DNA of 13,818 nucleotides from Candidatus Kaiserbacteria bacterium (GTDB lineage: Bacteria; Patescibacteriota; Minisyncoccia; Phycocordibacterales; Phycocordibacteraceae): the NCBI GenBank assembly GCA_003229135.1, contig QIHV01000030.1:1-13818 (forward strand), read 5' to 3'. The notes under the pieces were generated by a model, which was not told the origin of the DNA, did no database searches, and worked only from the letters and a program-made list of their open reading frames with translations. Shown piece by piece: positions 8,153 through 13,818 of the stretch; within the stretch, counting starts at the first letter, position 1, and every line of letters begins with the position of its first letter. The position numbers and the translations under genes are program-made.

Positions 8153-9358
8153 TTAAAATGCCTCTGCAAGATTATAGATTGGAATAAGTACTGCGGCGAG
8201 CAAAAAACCAACCCCAAGACCAAGAAGTACAATCATAAGCGGCTCAATAAGGTCAACCAGTGTGTCTACGGCATTTACCACCTCACGTGAATAAAACTTT
8301 GAAAGTGTCGTCAAAATACTACTCAATTCACCAGTTTCCTCACCGACACGTATCATTGCCGTCATAATACCCGGGACTTCTTTGTATTTTTCCATAGCTG
8401 CGGAAATTGAGGAGCCACCCTTAACTGCCTCTCCAGTTTGCCGCAATATATCCGAATATACTGCATTATCAACTATATCAGCGGTAATATTTATCATTTC
8501 CACAACTGGAACACCCGATAGAAGCATTGTTGAGAAATTGTCGGAAATACGAGAAAGATAGAGTTTTTTATAAAGATTGCCAATATAAGGAACGGAGAGC
8601 TTAAATCGGTCAAAAATATAACGCCCGGTTCCAGTTTTCATAGCACGCCAAGCAAACACACCACCAATGATAATTATAATAAGTAAAATAATTCCGTAAT
8701 GTACTAAAAAGTTTGAAAGTCCAATAATAATTTTTGTATAGAGAGGAATGTGCTGACCTGAATCCACAAGAATCTGACTAATGCGTGGAATGACCAACGT
8801 TAGCATAAGTGCCATAACCGCAAAGAACGTAGCAACCACAAATGCCGGATAAATAAGTGCGTTCTCTGCCTTACTTACGACGGCATAGGTGCGGTCTAGA
8901 TAGTCGGCGAGATAGCTAAACGTGTTGGAAAGACGCCCAGACTCTTCTCCTGCACGTACCATATTTGTATAAAATTTTCCAAACACTTTCGGATGACGCT
9001 CAAATGCCTTGGAAAGGGCGCTTCCACCTTGGATATCATCGGCAACTTGCGTAAGAGTATCGGCGAGAAGTTTATTATCGACCTCGGCAGCAAGAAGACG
9101 AAATACTCGCAGTGCCGATACTTGTGCTTCAAATAATGTCGCAATTTGTCTAGATAAAATGACAACCTCCTTATTTGAAACATGAGCAAATATCGTAAGT
9201 TGCATCGATAGAATAGACCCCTTATTTGCAGGAGTAATTGAAGAGATAATTAGCTCACGACGTTGCAGTGCTGATACGGCAGCATCCATTGACAATGCAT
9301 CAACTGTGCCTTCTCGTTCATGTCCATCTTTATCAAGTGCGCGATAAGTAAAAAGCAT
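8153..9358 (-). CDS. pilC: Type IV pilus inner-membrane platform protein PilC
   Basis: PilC (GspF family) is the polytopic platform that couples the PilB and PilT motors to pilin insertion and removal. The 401-aa protein has the usual length and layout: an N-terminal MLFTYRALDKDG strand region (1-45), a first T2SF helical domain (about 67-165), membrane segments at about 171-193 and 220-238, a second T2SF domain (about 270-355) and a last membrane segment at 372-394. The duplicated domains are visible as ENFYTNMVRAGEESG-like repeats: VRAGEESG (134-141) and IRVGEETG (336-343). It starts 8 nt after the pilT stop without a Shine-Dalgarno. It contains no cysteine. The pilin gene follows after 108 nt. 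Confidence 0.96.
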   Translation of the reverse strand: MLFTYRALDKDGHEREGTVDALSMDAAVSALQRRELIISSITPANKGSILSMQLTIFAHVSNKEVVILSRQIATLFEAQVSALRVFRLLAAEVDNKLLADTLTQVADDIQGGSALSKAFERHPKVFGKFYTNMVRAGEESGRLSNTFSYLADYLDRTYAVVSKAENALIYPAFVVATFFAVMALMLTLVIPRISQILVDSGQHIPLYTKIIIGLSNFLVHYGIILLIIIIIGGVFAWRAMKTGTGRYIFDRFKLSVPYIGNLYKKLYLSRISDNFSTMLLSGVPVVEMINITADIVDNAVYSDILRQTGEAVKGGSSISAAMEKYKEVPGIMTAMIRVGEETGELSSILTTLSKFYSREVVNAVDTLVDLIEPLMIVLLGLGVGFLLAAVLIPIYNLAEAF

Positions 9359-9366
9359 ATAGATAA

Positions 9367-10431
9367 TTATAGATAACTCTCAAATATTTTAGCATCAAAC
9401 ACGTGTTCGTAGGCATGCTCAATGGTAATTTCACCCTTACGCACAAGTTCTGAAAGAGTGCGGTCCATATCCACCATACCTTCTTGTGAAGATGTCTGAA
9501 TAATGGTTGATATTTCATGAGTGCGCCCTTCACGTATTACATTTGCAACCGCGCTATTATTAAGTAAGAGCTCATACGCAGGAATGAGTCCTCCGGAGAT
9601 GCGCGGTACCAAACGCTGCGAAAAAATGCCAACCAGAGAGCCCGCAAGCTGCACTCGTACCTGGTCTTGCTGATTTGACGGGAACATATCAATAATACGG
9701 TCAATAGTCTGTGCGGCATTGTTGGTGTGAAGTGTGGAAAATACTAAATGACCGGTTTCTGCGGCAGTTACAGCAGAGGAAATTGTTTCTTGGTCACGCA
9801 TTTCGCCAACCATAATTACATTTACATCTTCACGAAAGGCCGCCTGAAGTGCGGTATGAAAATCCGGTGTATCAACATGTACTTCACGTTGATGAATAAG
9901 TGATTTTTTTTCTTCAAAAATATATTCAATCGGATCTTCAATTGTGATTATGTGTTCTGCACGTGTTTCATTTATGCGTTCAATGAGAGCTGTAAGTGTT
10001 GTTGACTTCCCCTGCCCAACAGGACCAACAACCACAAAAAATCCCTGAACATGCTGTGAAAAGACATCTAGAATAGGTGGCAAATTTAAGTCTGCGAAAT
10101 CTCGAACCTTGTGTTGAATGAGACGCATCGCAATTGTAGATGCACCCTGAGTAATATATCCATTAACACGAAATCTTCCTTTTTGTTCGTGTGCGTACGA
10201 AAAATCAATTGATTGGTTTTTTTCAAATTCCTCCGAGCGACTTTCAGGAAGAATACTTTTAAGCATTGTCGTAACATCGTCGACCGAGAATATCGGCTGA
10301 TGCGTTATCGGAACTAAAGAGCCAGCGATACGGATTATCGGATGCTGCCCTGCTGTAATGTGTAAGTCAGAACCCCCTTCGGAAATAACAATATCTAGCA
10401 GGTCTGTAATTTGTGGTATTGAGGAGCTCAT
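9367..10431 (-). CDS. pilT: Type IV pilus twitching-motility ATPase PilT
   Basis: PilT is the hexameric cytoplasmic ATPase that depolymerises the pilus and powers retraction. The 354-aa protein has the usual length. The PAS-like N-domain begins at about residue 8 (SEGGSDLHITAGQHP). Walker A is GPVGQGKST (136-144), the Asp box is around ITIEDPIEY (162-170), Walker B is NVIMVGEMRD (204-213) and the His box is HLVFSTLHTN (228-237). The conserved C-terminal AIRNLIRE motif, needed for retraction in Pseudomonas PilT, reads AVANVIRE (294-301), so its first Arg is Ala. Its start overlaps the receiver gene stop by ATGA, so the two are probably translationally coupled. No PilU paralogue is visible. Assignment as PilT rather than PilB rests on length and the lack of an MshEN-type N-domain. 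Confidence 0.95.
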   Translation of the reverse strand: MSSSIPQITDLLDIVISEGGSDLHITAGQHPIIRIAGSLVPITHQPIFSVDDVTTMLKSILPESRSEEFEKNQSIDFSYAHEQKGRFRVNGYITQGASTIAMRLIQHKVRDFADLNLPPILDVFSQHVQGFFVVVGPVGQGKSTTLTALIERINETRAEHIITIEDPIEYIFEEKKSLIHQREVHVDTPDFHTALQAAFREDVNVIMVGEMRDQETISSAVTAAETGHLVFSTLHTNNAAQTIDRIIDMFPSNQQDQVRVQLAGSLVGIFSQRLVPRISGGLIPAYELLLNNSAVANVIREGRTHEISTIIQTSSQEGMVDMDRTLSELVRKGEITIEHAYEHVFDAKIFESYL

Positions 10432-10820
10432 GGAGTAGTTTTGGCTGTTATTATTTCAATAGTTTTATCAAGTACCTCAGACGGAATTGCTGATGCTTTC
10501 ACAATATAACCATCTACGGCAAATTGTTTTGCTTGCTTTATATCAGAATCTTGACCTTGATTTGACAATACTATTAGTTTTGACCCTTTTGCAAGGTTCT
10601 CTTTTCGTATGATTTCAAGTATTTGGAACCCATCCATAGATGGCATAACAATGTCGAGAATAATGGCATCTGCTTTTGATTTCTTACGTAGTGATGCAAG
10701 CAGCTCATCACCCGAACGAAAAGCCGTCACGTTGTGTCCCGCCTTACGAAACTTAAGGGTATACATATCGAGTAGAAACTGGTCGTCATCAACAAGAAAG
10801 ATAGTGTAAGGTGTATTCAT
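10428..10820 (-). CDS. Stand-alone response regulator receiver (CheY-like)
   Basis: A 130-aa single receiver domain with no output domain. The acidic pocket is D11-D12-D13, the phospho-acceptor is D56 in IILDIVMP, the conserved Ser/Thr is S86 (IVLSNQ), the aromatic switch is Y105 and the lysine is K108 (YIVKA). All residues needed for phosphorylation are present. Single-domain receivers such as CheY and PilG/PilH control motility machines through protein contact. Being placed between the extension ATPase (6 nt upstream) and the retraction ATPase (4-nt ATGA overlap downstream), this one probably controls motor choice or activity. That role is inferred. No histidine kinase is encoded in the window. 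Confidence 0.9.
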   Translation of the reverse strand: MNTPYTIFLVDDDQFLLDMYTLKFRKAGHNVTAFRSGDELLASLRKKSKADAIILDIVMPSMDGFQILEIIRKENLAKGSKLIVLSNQGQDSDIKQAKQFAVDGYIVKASAIPSEVLDKTIEIITAKTTP

Positions 10821-10826
10821 AAAAAA

Positions 10827-12584
10827 TTAATCTTCTGTTTTTTTACTTTCAGAAACAATGTTACCACCGAGTGTATTGATTTCCTCAAACGGAATGTCTC
10901 CTGTGAGTGCTTTAATAATAGCATCCTCGTGTACTGTAAGCATACCTTTTTGTCGTGATGTTGCGTATATTTTCTCTACCGTTGGTTCAGTCAATACAAT
11001 ATGTTCAAGGTCTTTATCCATACGTAATATTTCAAAAACACCAGTACGCCCCTCGGTTCCCGATGGAGATTCTGGTATGGATACCGCATGAAAAAATTCT
11101 TTAAATTGTGGTATCTCCGTACGAAATGACTCTGGCAAATCAGCGAACTCTTTTTCAAGAAAGAGACGCATACTATCACTCACCGGGAACGGTTTACCGG
11201 AATGTGGATATAACTTTCGAACTAGACGCTGCCCAACCACAGCAATTAACGTTGGCGCGATAAGGTACGGGTCAACACCCATATTGATAAGGCGCGGAAT
11301 TGTATCAGCAGCCGTATTGGTGTGAATGGTTGAAAATACAAGGTGACCGGTGAGTGCTGCCTGTACAGCAAGTTGTGCGGTTTCTTTATCACGAATTTCA
11401 CCTACCATAATTATGTCTGGGTCCTGACGTAAAATGGAACGCAGCCCTGTTGCAAATGTATAACCGATTTCCGGGTGTACTTGTGATTGCGCCACACCGC
11501 TGATGTTGTATTCTACTGGGTCTTCAAGCGATACAACATTCTTCGTTTCGCGATCGAGACCAGAGAGCATAGCAAAAAGTGTCGTTGATTTACCGGAACC
11601 GGTTGGTCCTGAAATAAGTATAATGCCGTAAGGTCGCTGAATAACTTCATGTATAGTTTCAAGATTATGTCCTGTAAGACCAAGTGAAGTAAGCGTCACT
11701 TTCGATTTTGTCTGATCAAGAATACGCATCACCACTTTTTCACCATACTGTGTTGGAAAGGTGGAAACACGAAAGTCTATACGGTGCCCGCTTACGGTTG
11801 CCGAAAAACGACCATCTTGTGGTTTGCGTTTTTCATCCAGTCGCATTTGGGACAAGATTTTAATACGTGCTACAACGGCAAGGTGCACTTTAGATGGCAG
11901 CTCAAGAGAGGTGTGTAAATCACCGTCCATTCTGAAACGAACACGTGTTTTTTTGGGTATTGGCTCAATGTGTACATCTGATGCATTTCCTTCTACTGCA
12001 TACCGTAAAATAGTTGCCACAATTTTAGTAACAGGTGCGTCATCTTTTATATTTGATTCTTGTGATGCCGGCTTAGACGCAGATATATCACGTTCAAGTT
12101 TATGCTGCGCGCTACCAGATTCTGTTTCAAACTCTGATAGCGCTTCCCCAACCTCTCCCGTAAGATTTTGGTACTCGTCGAGTACACTTTTAAAAGCAGT
12201 ATCTGATATTACATACAATTTATACGGCATACCAAGTTGTGCCGAAATGAACCGAAGCGCATCAACCGCTTCGATATCGTCCGGATCAGCAATGCCAACT
12301 TCAAGTACGCCATCAGCGACATCAAGTGGAACAAACTGATAATGTTGTGCCGATTCTTCAGGAATATATTTTAGTATTTCAGTAGGTACTCGGGTACTCC
12401 CAAGTATTCTATATGGTAAATGATAGTAGTCTCCAACAGCGGCAAGTACTTTTTCAGCTGTTAAATCACGCTTATTTAAAATTGACTCTATCGGTATCTT
12501 CTCAGTACGTGATTGTGTCTCAATCTCCGTACGGTCAGATTGGCTAATAGCATTTTGCTTGACCAGTATTTCAAGAATATTCAT
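10827..12584 (-). CDS. pilB: Type IV pilus extension ATPase PilB
   Basis: PilB (GspE family) is the hexameric ATPase that drives pilin polymerisation at the platform. From the chosen ATG the protein is 585 aa. Residues about 1-145 form the MshEN/T2SSE N-domain; some MshEN domains bind c-di-GMP. An acidic linker follows. The motor domain has ASDVHIEP (201-208), Walker A GPTGSGKST (326-334), Asp box SLEDPVEY (352-359), Walker B DPDIIMVGEIRD (388-399) and His box HLVFSTIHTN (414-423). After QRLVRKL, where the family usually carries a four-cysteine zinc site, the sequence is YPHS (459-462), and the whole protein has no cysteine. A GTG at 12590, two codons earlier, is an alternative start; neither has a Shine-Dalgarno. 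It ends 6 nt before the receiver gene. Confidence 0.95.
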   Translation of the reverse strand: MNILEILVKQNAISQSDRTEIETQSRTEKIPIESILNKRDLTAEKVLAAVGDYYHLPYRILGSTRVPTEILKYIPEESAQHYQFVPLDVADGVLEVGIADPDDIEAVDALRFISAQLGMPYKLYVISDTAFKSVLDEYQNLTGEVGEALSEFETESGSAQHKLERDISASKPASQESNIKDDAPVTKIVATILRYAVEGNASDVHIEPIPKKTRVRFRMDGDLHTSLELPSKVHLAVVARIKILSQMRLDEKRKPQDGRFSATVSGHRIDFRVSTFPTQYGEKVVMRILDQTKSKVTLTSLGLTGHNLETIHEVIQRPYGIILISGPTGSGKSTTLFAMLSGLDRETKNVVSLEDPVEYNISGVAQSQVHPEIGYTFATGLRSILRQDPDIIMVGEIRDKETAQLAVQAALTGHLVFSTIHTNTAADTIPRLINMGVDPYLIAPTLIAVVGQRLVRKLYPHSGKPFPVSDSMRLFLEKEFADLPESFRTEIPQFKEFFHAVSIPESPSGTEGRTGVFEILRMDKDLEHIVLTEPTVEKIYATSRQKGMLTVHEDAIIKALTGDIPFEEINTLGGNIVSESKKTED

Positions 12585-12604
12585 AGGCACATTAGGGGTG
12601 CCGA

Positions 12605-12895
12605 CTAAATCGGTGCAAACGGATTTGTACGACCTGTCGGCTCAAATACAATTGGAGCGCTGATATTTTTGAGCGCAATAAATCGTGGGTCTGAAAATAC
12701 ACCAGTATCAAACGTAAGTGAGGTTAATTGAGAAGAAATTGACCGCATTTGTATATTGGAAGAGCTTGGTGCACTTGATGTTGTGAGTGGGCGCGCGGTG
12801 GTACTTGTGCCAACGACGTAGAAATACCCCAAAATAAGAATGGCTATAATTGCAATACCAGTTACAACGAAAGTTGTGATTGAATTTTTGTTCAT
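12605..12895 (-). CDS. Small membrane protein of the pilus operon, PilP-like C-terminal motif
   Basis: A 96-aa protein I cannot assign to a named family. It has one N-terminal membrane segment (about 8-29), a Ser/Thr-rich linker (30-50), and a conserved-looking tail with FDTGVFSDPRF (63-73) and GRTNPFAPI at the very end. The terminal G-R-x-N-P-F element resembles the region PilP uses next to PilN/PilO, and the gene occupies the pilP position between pilO and pilB. There is no lipobox cysteine, unlike true PilP lipoproteins, and no secretin partner is present, which fits a cell without an outer membrane. Its ATG overlaps the pilO stop (ATGA). I infer that it joins the PilN/PilO platform subcomplex; the evidence is position and the terminal motif only. 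Confidence 0.8.
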   Translation of the reverse strand: MNKNSITTFVVTGIAIIAILILGYFYVVGTSTTARPLTTSSAPSSSNIQMRSISSQLTSLTFDTGVFSDPRFIALKNISAPIVFEPTGRTNPFAPI

Positions 12896-13503
12896 AGGCG
12901 TGAAGTTGCGGATGTTGTGGTTGCGGTCAACACTGATGGCAGCCAGTATACGCGCATTGTTATTTTATAGGAAAGATTATTTACACCGTTGGCATTAGTA
13001 CTGCCCGTTACATTACTATTTTTTATAACTATGTTGGTAACGTCAATAAGTCGTAAGCTTAGCTCAATACCATTTAGGAATTGCCGAAAGCTGTTATATG
13101 TGCCGATACCGGAAACTGTAAGATTTTCCGAGTGATATGGTACAGCTGATGTTTTATTTGTTGTTTGCTGTGTGTTAGTTTCATTCCCCACGTCAAAATT
13201 ATAAAGATAGAAACCGTCTTGCTGTGCAAGTGAGTTTAAATTAAGAATAAGTTGTACATTATTATTTGTATTTGGCAGCACTAGCGCAACACGTGATAGG
13301 TCTTTCCCAGAGATTTGATTGAGCTGTTGTTCAAGCTCTGTTTGTTTTGCCACATATGTCGTTGCTGAAACGATATTTGTATTTTCAGTTGTGATTTGGT
13401 TTTGAAGTGATGTAATTGGACCGGTATACGTTGGTTTAATATATCCAAAGAATAATACTATTCCTACGATAATTCCTATATATGCAAAAAGTCGTGCGCT
13501 CAT
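12892..13503 (-). CDS. pilO: Type IV pilus assembly protein PilO-like
   Basis: PilO is a bitopic inner-membrane protein that dimerises with PilN to align the platform with the motors. The 203-aa protein has a single N-terminal membrane helix (6-22), a probable coiled coil (30-65: a Gln/Glu-rich run with LEQQLNQI), and a C-terminal alpha/beta region (about 78-188) with the NNVQLILNLNSLAQQDGF and SFRQFLNGIELSLR helices typical of the PilO ferredoxin-like fold. The end is Thr/Ser-rich. Its start overlaps the PilN-like stop, and its stop overlaps the next gene's start, each by ATGA. Sequence identity to PilO is low by eye; the fold pattern, size and gene order support the call. Confidence 0.82.
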   Translation of the reverse strand: MSARLFAYIGIIVGIVLFFGYIKPTYTGPITSLQNQITTENTNIVSATTYVAKQTELEQQLNQISGKDLSRVALVLPNTNNNVQLILNLNSLAQQDGFYLYNFDVGNETNTQQTTNKTSAVPYHSENLTVSGIGTYNSFRQFLNGIELSLRLIDVTNIVIKNSNVTGSTNANGVNNLSYKITMRVYWLPSVLTATTTSATSRL

Positions 13504-13818
13504 GGTTTTGAGGTGGTTACGTTGTTTTTAGTACCGGTTGTGGAAGTGGTTGTGGTTGCTATCGTGGAAGTGGTTGTGGCTGTTTGAATTGTTGTCTTCG
13601 GGACAGTATTTGCAGCAATGATAGCGGAGAAATTCTGAACCAGTGTGTTACTAAGTGTAGTTTTGAACTGGAACCCAACGGTACCATTCTTTTTAAGTGA
13701 GAACCCTGAAAAGACTGTACCGGAAAGATTATTATTACTCTTTAGTTCTATCGCCTGTGCTGTAAGTGCCTGAAAATCCGCAGCAATACCGTTAACGTGT
13801 AATGTTGCCGGTTTCCCA
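13500..13818 (-). CDS. pilN: PilN-like pilus assembly protein, C-terminal part (5' end off the window)
   Basis: Translation from the right edge gives 105 codons ending in TGA at 13500-13502, which overlaps the pilO start by ATGA. The visible part begins with a PilN-type ferredoxin-like module: LHVNGIAADFQALTAQAIEL, then VFSGFSLKKNGTVGFQFKTTL. The pattern of G-x-A followed by an amphipathic helix and two beta strands is usual for the PilN C-domain. After about residue 65 it ends in a low-complexity Thr/Ser tail built partly from a repeated 8-codon unit. PilN's N-terminal membrane helix and PilM-binding segment, and PilM itself, would lie beyond the right edge. The name rests on position before pilO as well as on this module. 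Confidence 0.7.
   Translation of the reverse strand, partial: GKPATLHVNGIAADFQALTAQAIELKSNNNLSGTVFSGFSLKKNGTVGFQFKTTLSNTLVQNFSAIIAANTVPKTTIQTATTTSTIATTTTSTTGTKNNVTTSKP
13540..13579. repeat. 16-bp direct repeat in the Thr-rich tail of the PilN-like gene
   Basis: GTGGAAGTGGTTGTGG occurs at 13540-13555 and again at 13564-13579, 24 bp apart, which is exactly eight codons. On the coding strand it encodes a repeated ATTTST-type unit. The spacing in whole codons suggests in-frame slippage or duplication in a disordered tail. Confidence 0.75.

Noticed and set aside
11761..12339. Plus-strand open frame of 192 codons
   Set aside because: It is fully antisense to the well-conserved pilB coding sequence and its product is Ser-rich and featureless.

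Overview
The window looks like a chromosomal segment of a Patescibacteria (Candidate Phyla Radiation) bacterium, most likely a Parcubacteria-type lineage. This rests on protein character, not on a marker gene: a streamlined monoderm-style type IV pilus locus, a divergent LigA and Shine-Dalgarno-free starts. No secretin is visible. TGA is used as a normal stop (for example in all six ATGA overlaps), which argues against the UGA-recoding Gracilibacteria/Absconditabacteria. All supported genes lie on the minus strand, so transcription runs from the right edge to the left edge. No gene-free stretch exceeds about 110 bases.

Right to centre (13818 to 8153): inner-membrane platform and motors of a type IV pilus. 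In transcription order these are the C-terminal part of a PilN-like protein, a PilO-like protein, a small one-TM protein with a PilP-like terminal motif, the extension ATPase PilB, a stand-alone receiver domain, the ATPase PilT and the platform protein PilC. Genes abut or overlap by 4 nt, as expected of one operon. Not one cysteine occurs in the roughly 1,870 residues of this block.

Centre (8152 to 4357): the major-type pilin has its own 108-nt upstream spacer and is followed by a clear intrinsic terminator. Then come the prepilin peptidase PilD and four pilin-like (minor pilin) genes, three of them chained by ATGA overlaps. All five pilin-like proteins carry an even number of cysteines (2, 6, 4, 6, 4), suggesting disulfide-stabilised extracellular domains. 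PilD would cleave the leaders, PilC/PilN/PilO and the small protein form the platform, and PilB and PilT drive extension and retraction.

Left (4346 to 1): without a visible promoter gap the pilus genes run into housekeeping genes: NAD+-dependent DNA ligase (ligA), then gatC and gatA of the tRNA-dependent amidotransferase; gatB is not present. After a 72-nt gap an unrecognised gene runs off the left edge. It encodes a one-TM protein whose cytoplasmic part ends in an RN-x3-H motif like that of HEPN domains.

No RNA genes, CRISPR arrays, insertion sequences or plus-strand genes are supported. The points most worth a second look are the HEPN-like membrane protein, the cysteine partition across the pilus locus, a LigA with a half-lost zinc finger and altered NMN pocket, a PilD with GLAD in place of GxGD, and the complete absence of Shine-Dalgarno sequences.
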